From the NCBI RefSeq assembly GCF_002933875.1, contig NZ_BFAV01000092.1, positions 1 to 64,000 of the forward strand: a stretch of DNA of 64,000 bases, given 5' to 3'. The notes beneath the pieces are model-generated. The model was not told the DNA's origin. It searched no databases and saw only the letters and a program-made list of their open reading frames with translations. The translations under genes and the position numbers were made by a program. The DNA comes from Desulfocucumis palustris. GTDB taxonomy: Bacteria; Bacillota; Desulfotomaculia; Desulfotomaculales; Desulfocucumaceae. Below are positions 8,872-17,374 of this stretch, piece by piece (positions within the stretch are counted from its first letter, which is position 1; each line of letters starts with the position of its first letter).

Positions 8872-9435
8872 TCAGGTTGAGGCGAATTTACCCAGCAGTT
8901 TAACCAGCAGCGGCAGGTCATGGGGAGTTGTGCCTGTTGCCTGCCTGAAACCTCCGGATAGGTGGTATTTATAGAAAAGTTGGCCCAGGTCAAGTATGCC
9001 TGTTGCCTTCCCGCCGTCAGTCACCGGAAGGTGATTGACCCTATGGCGCGCAAAAAGCCTGGCGGCGGCGGAAATGCTGCTGTGGCGCCTGATTGACACC
9101 GCGCCCAGCGGCCGCATGATTTCGCGTACGGTAACCCGGGCGTTTCCGCGCATTTCATGGATGTAATGCCAGGAGAAACATTCTTCCTTAAAAGCCGGAT
9201 CTTCATCCAGCAATCTCAGCCCCAGCGCATTAAAGATACATTTCACGGTCAGCAGGCCGGTGGGCTCCCCGTTCCTGTCCCGCACCATCAGAAGCCGCTT
9301 ACCCTGCCAGGGGCCATCCTTGTGCAGGGCCTCCTTAAGCATTTTAATGCCGGTGTATACGGATTCGTCCCGGCCGATGACCGGGTATTCACTTAGCGGT
9401 ATGGCATATGCGTCTATTTCACTGTTCTTCGGCAC
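8872..9435 (-). CDS. CBS-domain pair protein (second of two)
   Basis: About 187 residues with two CBS motifs, one around EYPVIGRDESVYTGIKML and the other around IMRPLGAVSIRRHSSISAA with HRVNHLPVTDGG. CBS pairs bind adenine nucleotides and usually act as energy sensors. GTG at 9435 is preferred to an ATG at 9483, because GGGGAGG precedes it and the N-terminus then aligns with the neighbouring paralogue (EYPV). The gene lies 23 bp downstream of that paralogue and converges on the response regulator with a 6-bp gap. Confidence 0.8.
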   Translation of the reverse strand: MPKNSEIDAYAIPLSEYPVIGRDESVYTGIKMLKEALHKDGPWQGKRLLMVRDRNGEPTGLLTVKCIFNALGLRLLDEDPAFKEECFSWHYIHEMRGNARVTVREIMRPLGAVSIRRHSSISAAARLFARHRVNHLPVTDGGKATGILDLGQLFYKYHLSGGFRQATGTTPHDLPLLVKLLGKFAST

Positions 9436-9458
9436 GGTCTTTACAACCTCCCCGCTTT

Positions 9459-9935
9459 TTAAAGCAATTCCTCCATGAACCACAGCAAATCAATAGCCCT
9501 GATTACCCCTACCAGTCTTCCCCGCTCCTTAACCAGAACCGAATTGTTCCTGTTTTCAATTATAGCCCGGGCCGCGTGCAGTATATCATCGCCGGCGTTC
9601 ACCCAATTGGCGCTGACAGGACGCATCAAATCCTTGATTTGCAATATGTTGTTTTTTTTGCCCGCCCTGATTACATACCAGGGCTTCCACCTGCCCCTGC
9701 CGGGGTCCCCGAGGCCTATGGCCTTCAGCAGGGAGCGCATGGTTACATAGCCCACGTACTCATTTGCCCCGTTGCTTATAAAAAGGGACTCGTAGCCTTT
9801 CCAGTGACTGTTCTTGCCACTGAAAGCCTCAACCATCAGTTCAGCGGCCCGGCCTATATATTCGTCCTCGCCGGCCACGGGATATTCGTCGATGGAGATC
9901 ATCACGTCAGCCGCTCTTGTTCCCATGCCTGACAC
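9459..9935 (-). CDS. CBS-domain pair protein (first of two)
   Basis: A 158-residue stand-alone CBS pair with no enzymatic or DNA-binding domain. The first CBS begins near DEYPVAGEDEYIGRAAELM. The second has DLMRPVSANWVNAGDDILHAA and NNSVLVKERGRLVGVI. It shares an ancestor and domain layout with the next gene, so the pair probably forms a heteromeric nucleotide sensor; this is inference. It is transcribed divergently from the histidine kinase at 10163. Confidence 0.85.
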   Translation of the reverse strand: MSGMGTRAADVMISIDEYPVAGEDEYIGRAAELMVEAFSGKNSHWKGYESLFISNGANEYVGYVTMRSLLKAIGLGDPGRGRWKPWYVIRAGKKNNILQIKDLMRPVSANWVNAGDDILHAARAIIENRNNSVLVKERGRLVGVIRAIDLLWFMEELL

Positions 9936-10071
9936 CTTCTTTGGGTAATTAAACTACCAACCCTTTTTGAAATATTCCAGCAAATCAGGTGCCAGTTTGG
10001 TTAAATACCTTTAGCCCCGGTATTGCCGGGTTTTAATTTGTTTGGCCGGCGGCGCTGGGTTAATTTTGCAC

Positions 10072-10119
10072 GTTTTGTGGGCAAAAAATGCCCACAAAAC
10101 CCCGGGGCAGTGCTATAAT
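10072..10119 (+). promoter_or_regulatory. 12-bp dyad operator over the kinase promoter
   Basis: GTTTTGTGGGCA (10072-10083) and TGCCCACAAAAC (10089-10100) are perfect inverted repeats around AAAAA; their core is GGGCA-N5-TGCCC. An extended -10, TGCTATAAT, ends at 10119, placing the dyad over the -35 position. The same core occurs twice at 13381-13424, downstream of the activator gene. Likely site for the NtrC-type regulator, giving feedback control. Confidence 0.65.
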
Positions 10120-10162
10120 TATATCGTGCAATTAGTTAACTACCCTTGCAAAGGAGCATGAC

Positions 10163-12028
10163 GTGAAAATAAAAATAAAAAAACCCAATATAAAATATGA
10201 GGGCTTTATCAATCAGCTGCTTATTCTGATTGTTGTGCTGCTGCTTATCCCCATTGTGCTTACATTCTATCTTTTTCATATGGTGCACAGCACCCAGCTG
10301 GGGATGATTAACAACCAGCGCAAAGTGCTGGAGGAAGTGCTGGATCACCTGGACAAAAAGCTGGACCGGCCTTTCGACAGCATGCTGGTGGACCTGAAGG
10401 TGCAGAACCTGCCCAAACGGGACCAGGAGAAGGCCCTAAACCAGGCTCTGAGGCCCATACTGGACGAGGTTGCCCAAAAATATCCCGGTGTTGATATAGG
10501 CTATTATTCAAAGGAATTTGACGTGATACTGGACGGTGACAACCAGCATTTAAACGAGAATTTTTCCGAGCGCAGAAAACGGAATTTCGACGACACCCTG
10601 GAAACCAAAAATTTAGTGTTTAATATACTGGGACAGGCGGAAAACGGCCAGTTGGAGGCATACCAGCCGCTGGTCAAGGACGGCAAAGTCATCGGGGCGG
10701 TCTGGGCCATTAAAAATATCAACCAGATATACCGGACCGTGGGCGAGATTCAGCAGGTGGTCTACGTGATTATATTCATTGGGGCTATATTGGCCTTCAC
10801 CGGGGCTTTCGTGCTGATAAACAAATTTGCCAGGACCGTCAGCGATATTAAAAAGGGTCTTAATATAATGGGCAACGATCCCACCTACGTAATACCCCGG
10901 GCCACCGGAGAGCTGGGGGAGATAACCGATGCCGTCAACGAGATGTTCAGTAAACTGGTTAATATGCAAAATTACAACGAAATAATATTGACCAGCCTGG
11001 AGGACGGAATTATAACCGTTGACCGGGGGGAGAGGATTATCAGCCTTAACCAGGCGGCCAGAAACCTGCTGAATCTTGACGGCTCCTGCCTGGGCCAAAA
11101 AATAGATGAGGTGTTTCCCGGGGAATCGCCCTTTATTTACTATCTCAGGAAAACCAGGTCGGAAAACAGGCCCTTCAAGGACCTGGATGTAATATTCGGC
11201 AATGGGGGCGACGAAGCCAGGCACCTGCTGCTCAGCACTTCCACCATGGTAAATGTGAGGGGGGAGCAGGTGGACACATTGCTGCACTTCAGGGACATTA
11301 CCGAGATTGTCCGGCTGCAGGAAAATATGAACAGGCAGCAAAGGCTGGCCTCCCTGGGCAAACTGGTGGCCGGGGTGGCTCACGAGATCAGGAGCCCGCT
11401 GACATCCATTACCGGTTACATCCAGTTCTGGACCAGGGGGCACGTGCCCTCGCCCAAATCCCTGGGCATCGTTAACCGGGAGATGAACCGGCTCAGTGCC
11501 ATGACCGACAAGCTGCTGGAGTTCGCCAGGCCTTCCCGGGCGGTGCTGGAGGAATGCGACCTCAACGGCCTGGTAAAAAGGCTGGTCCAGTTTTTCGCGG
11601 ATGCCCACAGCGGCGGGGAAATGGAAATATCCTATTCCTACCGGGAGAGCCTGCCGCCCGCCAGGATTGATTCGGGCCAGATAGAGCAGGTTTTGTCAAA
11701 CATACTGTACAACGCCTACCAGGCCACGGACGGCAGGGGCAGGCTGGAGATCAGCACCGGCTACGACGCTGAAAGGGATATGCTGGAGGTTACCGTGCGG
11801 GATGACGGCTGCGGCATACCCGATGATGTCCTTCCAAAGATGTTTGAGCCGTTTTTTACCACCAAGTCCAAGGGCACCGGACTGGGGCTGGCCATCGCCT
11901 ATGAAATAATGGAGGCCCACAACGGGTTAATCCAGGTGGACAGCGAATTGGGCCGGGGCACCACCGTTAAAATATATTTACCAACAGCGAACAGGGGTGA
12001 GAGCAATGCCGCGGGTGCTGATAGTTGA
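10163..12028 (+). CDS. Membrane sensor histidine kinase (NtrB/ZraS type)
   Basis: A 621-residue kinase. Membrane segment 1 is about 17-39 and segment 2 about 196-218, enclosing a roughly 155-residue extracytoplasmic sensor. HAMP, PAS (about 270-380), HisKA with His407 in [12 protein letters not shown], and an ATPase domain ([25 protein letters not shown]) follow. GTG at 10163 is preceded by AAAGGAG. It overlaps the response-regulator gene by 23 bp, indicating a translationally coupled two-component pair. The signal is unknown; the neighbouring exporter genes hint at a sulfur oxyanion or envelope cue, which is inference only. Confidence 0.93.
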   Translation: MKIKIKKPNIKYEGFINQLLILIVVLLLIPIVLTFYLFHMVHSTQLGMINNQRKVLEEVLDHLDKKLDRPFDSMLVDLKVQNLPKRDQEKALNQALRPILDEVAQKYPGVDIGYYSKEFDVILDGDNQHLNENFSERRKRNFDDTLETKNLVFNILGQAENGQLEAYQPLVKDGKVIGAVWAIKNINQIYRTVGEIQQVVYVIIFIGAILAFTGAFVLINKFARTVSDIKKGLNIMGNDPTYVIPRATGELGEITDAVNEMFSKLVNMQNYNEIILTSLEDGIITVDRGERIISLNQAARNLLNLDGSCLGQKIDEVFPGESPFIYYLRKTRSENRPFKDLDVIFGNGGDEARHLLLSTSTMVNVRGEQVDTLLHFRDITEIVRLQENMNRQQRLASLGKLVAGVAHEIRSPLTSITGYIQFWTRGHVPSPKSLGIVNREMNRLSAMTDKLLEFARPSRAVLEECDLNGLVKRLVQFFADAHSGGEMEISYSYRESLPPARIDSGQIEQVLSNILYNAYQATDGRGRLEISTGYDAERDMLEVTVRDDGCGIPDDVLPKMFEPFFTTKSKGTGLGLAIAYEIMEAHNGLIQVDSELGRGTTVKIYLPTANRGESNAAGADS

Positions 12029-13382
12029 TGACGAAGAGGGTGTATGCGAGCTGCTGCGCGATGTGCTGGAGGACGCGGGCTACGAGGTGCTTGTGTCCTA
12101 TAACGCCAGGGATGCCTTTGGTATTCTGGCATCCCAGTCACTGGACACGGTGCTGCTGGACATCCGTTTGCCGGATGCGGACGGCATGCAAATGATGGAA
12201 GAGTTTAACAAAATGGGCCTGCACGTTCCGGTAATATTGATGACCGCCTTTGGAACCACCGAAATAGCCATTCAGGCTATGAAGCAGGGCGCCCACGATT
12301 ATCTGAACAAGCCCCTGAACCTGGATGAACTGCTGCTGGCGGTGAATAAGGCGGTAAAAATGCGGCAGCTTGTCTCTGAAGTGGCCAATTTGCGGGAGAA
12401 GCTTGATGACGAAATTGATCCCGACGACAGCTTTATTGGCCAATCCAAGGACATGCAGGAAATATTTAAGGTTATCGGCAAGGTGGCGGACAGCGACATC
12501 ACCGTTTTGATCCAGGGTGAGAGCGGAACAGGCAAGGAAATGGTGGCCAGGGCCATCCATAACAATAGCAGGCGTAATAACCTGCCTTTTGTTAAAATCA
12601 ACTGCGCCAGCATTCCGGAGGGCCTGATGGAAAGCGAGCTGTTCGGGCATGAAAAAGGCTCTTTCACCGGCGCGATCAGCCAAAAGCCCGGTAAATTCGA
12701 GCTGGCGCATAGCGGAACGGTTTTTCTGGATGAAATTGGAGAGCTCTCTCAACTGGCCCAGACCAAATTGTTGCGGGTTCTGCAGGAAAAGGAATTTGAA
12801 AGGGTGGGGGGCACCAGGAGCATTAAGGTGGACGTCCGCATCCTGGCGGCCACTAACCGGAATCTTAAAAGGCTGGTGGCCGAGGGAAAATTCAGGGAGG
12901 ATTTGTATTACCGGATAAATGTGGTTAATGTGCAGCTGCCGCCTCTAAGGGAAAGAAAGGAGGATATCCCGATTCTGTTTAACAACTTTTTAAAGAAATT
13001 CAGCCATAAATACAACAAGCAGATAAACGGGGTATCCCGGGAGGCCCTGGCGGTAATCGAAAGCTATAACTGGCCGGGCAATGTCCGGGAAATGAGAAAC
13101 ATATGCGAACAGGCCGTGGTCATGACCCGGGGCCCGGCGGTACTTGTGGAGGATTTGCCCATCAGCAATAACGGGGGGTATTCCCGGGACGGCAATGGAA
13201 TGGGCGCCCAGGGGCAAATAAACTTCAACAGGCCGCTGAAGGATATAGTATCGGAGGTTGAGAAGCAGGCGATACTAAACGCGCTCAACAAGAACAACTG
13301 GAACCGCCAGGAAACGGCCAGCGCCCTGGGGCTGAACCGCAGGTCTCTATATGCCAAGATGAAGGAGTATAATTTGTTATAG
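12006..13382 (+). CDS. Sigma54-dependent response regulator (NtrC family)
   Basis: 458 residues: receiver (Asp52 in VLLDIRLPDADG), AAA+ domain with Walker A GESGTGKE, the sigma54-contact loop GSFTGA (GAFTGA family), Walker B FLDEIGEL and arginine fingers, then a Fis-type helix-turn-helix (RQETASALGLNRRSLYAKMKE). ATG at 12006 is chosen over an in-frame GTG at 11997 for its spacing from AGGGGTGAG. Its cognate kinase overlaps upstream. Dyads before the kinase and after this gene are its probable binding sites. Confidence 0.93.
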   Translation: MPRVLIVDDEEGVCELLRDVLEDAGYEVLVSYNARDAFGILASQSLDTVLLDIRLPDADGMQMMEEFNKMGLHVPVILMTAFGTTEIAIQAMKQGAHDYLNKPLNLDELLLAVNKAVKMRQLVSEVANLREKLDDEIDPDDSFIGQSKDMQEIFKVIGKVADSDITVLIQGESGTGKEMVARAIHNNSRRNNLPFVKINCASIPEGLMESELFGHEKGSFTGAISQKPGKFELAHSGTVFLDEIGELSQLAQTKLLRVLQEKEFERVGGTRSIKVDVRILAATNRNLKRLVAEGKFREDLYYRINVVNVQLPPLRERKEDIPILFNNFLKKFSHKYNKQINGVSREALAVIESYNWPGNVREMRNICEQAVVMTRGPAVLVEDLPISNNGGYSRDGNGMGAQGQINFNRPLKDIVSEVEKQAILNALNKNNWNRQETASALGLNRRSLYAKMKEYNLL

Positions 13383-13424
13383 TGGGCATATATTGCCCGC
13401 AGGTTCGGGCAATATATGCCCACT
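13381..13424. promoter_or_regulatory. Double GGGCA-N5-TGCCC dyad (19-bp palindrome)
   Basis: AGTGGGCATATATTGCCCG (13381-13399) and CGGGCAATATATGCCCACT (13406-13424) are perfect inverted repeats. Each arm itself contains GGGCA-N5-TGCCC, as at 10078-10093. No T-run follows, so it is unlikely to be a terminator. It lies about 83-127 bp upstream of a -24/-12 match, the usual distance for an activator site. Confidence 0.6.
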
Positions 13425-13489
13425 ACTTAAGACGCCGGCAAAGCCGTAATGCGTCATGTGCCTGAAAATACAGACTAAAATCATTTGGC

Positions 13490-13521
13490 TGCCACCCCGT
13501 TCGGGTGGCATTTGTTTTGCA
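13490..13521 (+). promoter_or_regulatory. Terminator hairpin overlapping a sigma54 promoter match
   Basis: TGCCACCC and GGGTGGCA form an 8-bp stem followed by TTTGTTTT, a good intrinsic terminator for the kinase-regulator operon. The same bases TGGCATTTGTTTTGCA (13506-13521) fit the sigma54 consensus TGGCAYR-N4-TTGCW at almost every position, with correct GG-GC spacing. Either reading, or both, may hold. No convincing sigmaA promoter was found between here and 13685. Confidence 0.5.
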
Positions 13522-13684
13522 CAATAGCATTAGCAAATAAATATTTTCACTATCACAGCTGTCGGGGGGTGGTGTCTTTTCCCGGGGTCCGGACCCGCGC
13601 TGCCGCATGCAAATTGAGGCACTAGTAACAATCGGATCCGGCCATTAATTCAGCGGATAATTAAAATGAAGGGGGAGGCGCATT

Positions 13685-14068
13685 ATGACCGCGCAAAGCA
13701 AGGTTAAACTGAATAAATTCAGCGGGTGGGTCGCCATGGCGGTTCTTGCCGCATCTGTTGTATTGTTGTGGTCAGGGCTTAATGTACTCAAGGCGGATGT
13801 ATTCACCCATTATTACAATCCGGCCAAACACGTAATAGTGGATCAGAACCCTGACACCAAGGAAGTATACGCCTGGAAAGACCAGGCGGGCAATGTTTAC
13901 ACACCAGAGGATTCTCAAGTGAAAAACTTTACCTGGGGCACCACCGCCCTTTTGCTGGTGGTTATGCTTTTCGGTGTTATTGCCTATAACGGATCAATTA
14001 AATATTATACCAAGGTATTGTTAAACAATGAGCCCCAAAATCATAATTATGTTCCTAGACTCCAATAA
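13685..14068 (+). CDS. Small two-pass membrane protein, unknown
   Basis: A 127-residue protein with membrane segments at about 14-36 and 81-101. They flank a polar loop of about 45 residues (FTHYYNPAKHVIVDQNPD) that would face outside if the N-terminus is inside. I do not recognise the family. ATG at 13685 follows GGGGGAGG. It is 15 bp upstream of the TSUP exporter gene and surely cotranscribed, suggesting an accessory subunit. Confidence 0.8.
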   Translation: MTAQSKVKLNKFSGWVAMAVLAASVVLLWSGLNVLKADVFTHYYNPAKHVIVDQNPDTKEVYAWKDQAGNVYTPEDSQVKNFTWGTTALLLVVMLFGVIAYNGSIKYYTKVLLNNEPQNHNYVPRLQ

Positions 14069-14083
14069 AGGAGGGGAATATAC

Positions 14084-15001
14084 ATGGACATTTTTTTTCC
14101 TATAGCCAGGATGCCGATATCCGTGGCGGCCATTCTGGGACTGGGAGGCGTGGTGGGCTTACTGTCCGGGCTGTTCGGCGTGGGAGGCGGTTTCCTCATG
14201 ACGCCGCTGCTGATGATGATGGGGGTTCCCCCGGCTGTGGCGGTGGCCAGCGACACCAACCAGATTGTTGCCGCTTCAGCTTCCGGTACCATAGCCCACA
14301 GCAAAAGCAAAAATGTGGATTATAAACTTGGCTTTATCATCCTGCTGGGCGGACTGGCCGGCGGCAGTCTGGGCACAGTGGTGGTAAAGATTTTGCGGGG
14401 GCTGGGCAACTTTGATTTCGTGTTAAAAAGTTCATATGTGCTCATGCTGCTGCTGGTGGGAACCTTTATGTTCATTGAGAGCTTAAGCGCCCTGAAGAAG
14501 AAGGATGTCGATGTGTCCGCCGGCCGCAAGCCCTCGGCCGTTGCGCGTTTCATGGCCAAAATGCCGGTCCGGATGTATTTCGAGGTGTCAGGCATTGAAA
14601 GTTCCCTTATCGCGCTTTTTGGCCTGGGCCTGCTGGTAGGAGTGCTTTCAGCGGTGATGGGCGTGGGCGGCGGTTTCATCATGCTGCCGGTAATGATTTA
14701 CTTCATCGGCATGCCCACCCATAACGCGGTAGGCACCAGTATATTCGTAATCATTTTCACAGCCATTAACGTTACCATAGCCCAGAGTGTATTAAACCAT
14801 ACGGTGGATCTGGTGCTTGCCCTGGTGTTGTTAATCGGCTCATCCATCGGCGCCCAGTTTGGCGCCAAATTAGGGAAAAAGCTTAAGGCTGAACAGCTCA
14901 GGGTTGTGTTTTCCCTTATAGTGCTGGCGGTGATGGTAAAAATGCTGGCGGATCTGCTCATTGTACCTTCTTCCTTGATCGGGCTGGGAGGGGGACATTG
15001 A
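14084..15001 (+). CDS. TSUP-family (TauE/SafE) membrane exporter
   Basis: A 305-residue, roughly eight-helix carrier. Both halves carry the duplicated TSUP glycine motif: GLLSGLFGVGGGFLMTPLL near residue 25 and GVLSAVMGVGGGFIMLPVM near 187. Family members export sulfite, sulfoacetate or other small anions. The TGA stop shares its last base with the ATG of the next gene, so translation is coupled. With a sigma54 activator pair upstream, this is likely an inducible anion-export unit; the substrate is not provable here. Confidence 0.9.
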   Translation: MDIFFPIARMPISVAAILGLGGVVGLLSGLFGVGGGFLMTPLLMMMGVPPAVAVASDTNQIVAASASGTIAHSKSKNVDYKLGFIILLGGLAGGSLGTVVVKILRGLGNFDFVLKSSYVLMLLLVGTFMFIESLSALKKKDVDVSAGRKPSAVARFMAKMPVRMYFEVSGIESSLIALFGLGLLVGVLSAVMGVGGGFIMLPVMIYFIGMPTHNAVGTSIFVIIFTAINVTIAQSVLNHTVDLVLALVLLIGSSIGAQFGAKLGKKLKAEQLRVVFSLIVLAVMVKMLADLLIVPSSLIGLGGGH

Positions 15002-15828
15002 TGAAAAAAATACTGCTTGTTATACTGGCGCTAACATTTGCCATGAGCTTTTCCGGCCTGGCCCTGGCCCAGGACCCGGGCATCAGGGTATCACCGGCCA
15101 ATATTGATATCGGTATGAATTTCAAGGGCGCGGATCTGGATATAACAGGCAACGTTCCCCGGGGAGCGGACATTTTTATCAAAGTCAGCTCTCCCAACGA
15201 CCTGAGACTGGAACTGGACAAAAAAGGCAAGGTCGGGCCGTTTTGGATGAACGTTGAAAATACCACGGTTACCAATGTTCCCAAACTCTATCAGATAATA
15301 TCGTCAAAACCGCTGGCTGAGCTGTCCGGTGATATTAAGAAGCAGACCGGTATAGACCAAACCTTCGGACCCATTTATGCATGGGCCAAAGTGGAGAAGC
15401 ACTCCGATGACGGCCTGGTGGAACTTCCCGCTGATAAGGCCAAAACCTATATCAGCGCCCTGGTGGACATTTACCGTAAAAGCGGTCTTTACGCCGTTAA
15501 TGAAAATGCTGTCAGCATTAATGGCGACAGGTTTAACGCCAGAGTGAAACTGCCGCCCAACATTCCCCAGGAAAAATGCACCGTAACCGTCTATGCCGTG
15601 AAAGACGGCAGGATTGTGGATACTTCCCTGGTGCCCTTCAACGTGGCCAGCGTGGGCATGGTCAGGTGGTTCAATAGTGAAGCCATATATGACGGACCCC
15701 AGTACGGGTTCATCGCAGTGATGCTGGCTCTGGCTTTCGGCACCGCGGTGGCGTTCCTTTTCAGCTATCTTGAGAACATTCTTAGCGGCGGGAAAACTAC
15801 AGGTTTTAATCCCGGCGCTAGCCATTAA
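15001..15828 (+). CDS. TIGR02186-like exported protein
   Basis: 275 residues. A signal peptide (1-22, ending near LALAQ) precedes an extracytoplasmic beta-rich domain starting GIRVSPANIDIGMNFKGADLDI. A C-terminal membrane anchor (about 236-262, FIAVMLALAFGTAVAFLF) follows. It resembles the TIGR02186 conserved hypothetical family, which I recall beside TSUP transporters in proteobacteria. It probably works with the exporter as an external binding or gating subunit. ATG at 15001 overlaps the exporter stop, and an intrinsic terminator follows. Confidence 0.75.
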   Translation: MKKILLVILALTFAMSFSGLALAQDPGIRVSPANIDIGMNFKGADLDITGNVPRGADIFIKVSSPNDLRLELDKKGKVGPFWMNVENTTVTNVPKLYQIISSKPLAELSGDIKKQTGIDQTFGPIYAWAKVEKHSDDGLVELPADKAKTYISALVDIYRKSGLYAVNENAVSINGDRFNARVKLPPNIPQEKCTVTVYAVKDGRIVDTSLVPFNVASVGMVRWFNSEAIYDGPQYGFIAVMLALAFGTAVAFLFSYLENILSGGKTTGFNPGASH

Positions 15829-15847
15829 ATCATAATATCCCTCATTA

Positions 15848-15889
15848 AACCGGCAGCGCGGCAACTCCCGCGTTATGCCGGTTTTTTTT
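15848..15889 (+). terminator. Terminator of the TSUP operon
   Basis: ACCGGCA-GCGCGG and CCGCG-TTA-TGCCGGT form an interrupted GC-rich stem followed by nine T residues. A strong intrinsic terminator. Confidence 0.9.
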
Positions 15890-16126
15890 TGCCTCCCAAA
15901 GCAGGTGCGGCCGCCTCATTGATAGTAGTATATATATCAGCCGGACCCGGCTCAATTGATAACAGGCCAAAAGCCTTAAATTATTGTTGAAGTTGCCGTG
16001 TTGCAGTCCGGCAAGTCTAAAGTTTCACTATGGTTGAGCCAAGAGCGTTATATTGGTTCCCAATGGCAGAAGTGGCGGTTATATATTTACAGCCAGGAAA
16101 AAGATTAAACAATATTCAAGCCATTT

Positions 16127-16179
16127 TTAACGGGTAGGCCGTTAATTAAAAATTAACTTTATTCTAACGGGCCTATAAT
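16127..16179 (+). promoter_or_regulatory. Pho-box-like direct repeats and -10 before pstB
   Basis: Hexamers TTAATT (16142), TTAACT (16153) and CTAACG (16164) recur every 11 bp, followed ten bases later by TATAAT (16174-16179). A further TTAACG starts at 16127. Firmicute PhoP binds TTAACA-like direct repeats at 11-bp phase, so this is a plausible Pho box. The rest of 15890-16126 shows no gene. Confidence 0.6.
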
Positions 16180-16237
16180 ATGCCTTTGTTAAAATGTCAA
16201 AAATATGTTTATTTGCATTAAGAGTGAGGTATCGAAA

Positions 16238-16993
16238 TTGTCCGACAAAATTGAAGTAGAAAACCTGAATCTTTTTTATAAGGATTTTCAGGCCCTCAAG
16301 GACGTCAACATAAACATTAGAGAAAACAGGATCAGCGCGTTGATAGGGCCGTCCGGTTGCGGCAAGTCGACTTTTTTGAGAGTGCTTAACAGGATGAACG
16401 ATCTTTATGAGGGGGTGCGGGTGGAGGGCAACGTTCTCCTGGACGGAAATGACATATATAAAGATAACGTGGATGTGGTTGCCCTGCGCAAAAGGGTGGG
16501 GATGGTCTTCCAGAGGCCAAATCCTTTTCCCATGTCCATTTATGACAACGTGGCCTACGGCCCCCGCATACACGGAAAGCGGAATAAAAAAGCCCTGGAT
16601 GAACTGGTGGAAATGAGCCTGCGGGGCGCCGCCCTGTGGGACGAGGTGCATGACCGGCTGTTAAAGCCCGCCCTGGGTTTGTCGGGCGGGCAGCAGCAGA
16701 GGCTGTGTATCGCCAGATTGCTGGCGGTGGAACCGGATGTACTGCTGATGGATGAGCCCAGTTCGGCTCTTGATCCCATATCCACCTTAAAAATAGAAGA
16801 ACTGATTCAGGTGCTGAAAAACGACTATACCATAGTAATAGTAACCCACAACATGCAGCAGGCCGCCAGGGTATCGGACTATACGGCCTTTTTCCTCAAC
16901 GGGGAACTCATTGAATATGGAGAAACCGAAGAGATTTTCACCAGGCCCAGGGACCGCAGGACTGAGGACTATATCACCGGCAGATTCGGTTAA
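16238..16993 (+). CDS. pstB: Phosphate ABC transporter ATP-binding protein
   Basis: A 251-residue ABC ATPase with Walker [11 protein letters not shown]-loop [15 protein letters not shown], signature LSGGQQQR, Walker B VLLMDEP and switch His in [17 protein letters not shown] and the final EDYITGRFG are PstB hallmarks. TTG at 16238, behind GAGTGAGG, is chosen over ATG at 16205. No pstS, pstC or pstA is present, so this is an orphan copy. The Pho-box-like promoter suggests phosphate-starvation induction. It could serve Pst permeases encoded elsewhere. Confidence 0.9.
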   Translation: MSDKIEVENLNLFYKDFQALKDVNINIRENRISALIGPSGCGKSTFLRVLNRMNDLYEGVRVEGNVLLDGNDIYKDNVDVVALRKRVGMVFQRPNPFPMSIYDNVAYGPRIHGKRNKKALDELVEMSLRGAALWDEVHDRLLKPALGLSGGQQQRLCIARLLAVEPDVLLMDEPSSALDPISTLKIEELIQVLKNDYTIVIVTHNMQQAARVSDYTAFFLNGELIEYGETEEIFTRPRDRRTEDYITGRFG

Positions 16994-17020
16994 AAAAAAA
17001 TTTTCAGGCAATAGACCGGC

Positions 17021-17146
17021 GGAGGTTTATATATAGCACCTTATTGTTAATTAATGTCCATATATTGTATATAACAGGTAAAATAAACAAAAATAGTGCC
17101 CGGGTGAAACCTCAAAAACGCCTGAAATAAAGGCGTTTTTATTTTT
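17021..17146 (+). terminator. Possible structured 3' region ending in a terminator
   Basis: AAACGCCT and AGGCGTTT (17116-17138) form an 8-bp stem followed by TTATTTTT, a good terminator. Upstream, GAGGTTT (17022-17028) can pair with AAACCTC (17107-17113), and inside it GCAC (17036) with GTGC (17096), closing an AT-rich loop. The outer pairing may be chance. Confidence 0.55.
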
Positions 17147-17196
17147 CTCGCAGGATTTTCCAGGTGCATTGTCGAATATAGATTATTTCAGAAAAA

Positions 17197-17279
17197 GGTC
17201 AGGGACACGCCTTCCCGGGATATCTAAAATTTTAAACCGTAAAACAAAAATCATGAAGGAATGTCCACAACGCATGTCA
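17197..17279. repeat. Dispersed palindromic element, copy 1
   Basis: Begins GGTCAGGGACACGCCTTC and ends GAAGGAATGTCCACAACGC-ATGTC. The same two ends, closer together, recur at 28787-28853. A further AGGACACACCTTC lies just after, at 17281-17293. The ends are imperfect inverted repeats, as in REP or MITE-like non-autonomous elements. Confidence 0.55.
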
Positions 17280-17374
17280 GAGGACACACCTTCTAAAAAT
17301 ACTAAACTATTGAATAAGGTTCACGAAGGAAGGTCCCCGGCTTATATCCGGGACATTTGCAGGAAGGTGTACGC

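Noticed and set aside
10054-10071. Possible sigma54 promoter before the kinase gene (TGGG...TTTTGCA)
   Set aside because: The GG-to-GC spacing is one base too short; an extended -10 sigmaA promoter at 10111-10119 explains the gene better.
10613-11608. 331-codon open frame antisense to the histidine kinase gene
   Set aside because: The opposite frame encodes unmistakable HAMP, PAS and HisKA sequence; long antisense frames are common in GC-rich third-position genes.
13381-13424. 19-bp palindrome as the terminator of the NtrC-type operon
   Set aside because: No T-run follows and each arm contains the regulator-like dyad; a proper terminator lies at 13490-13519.
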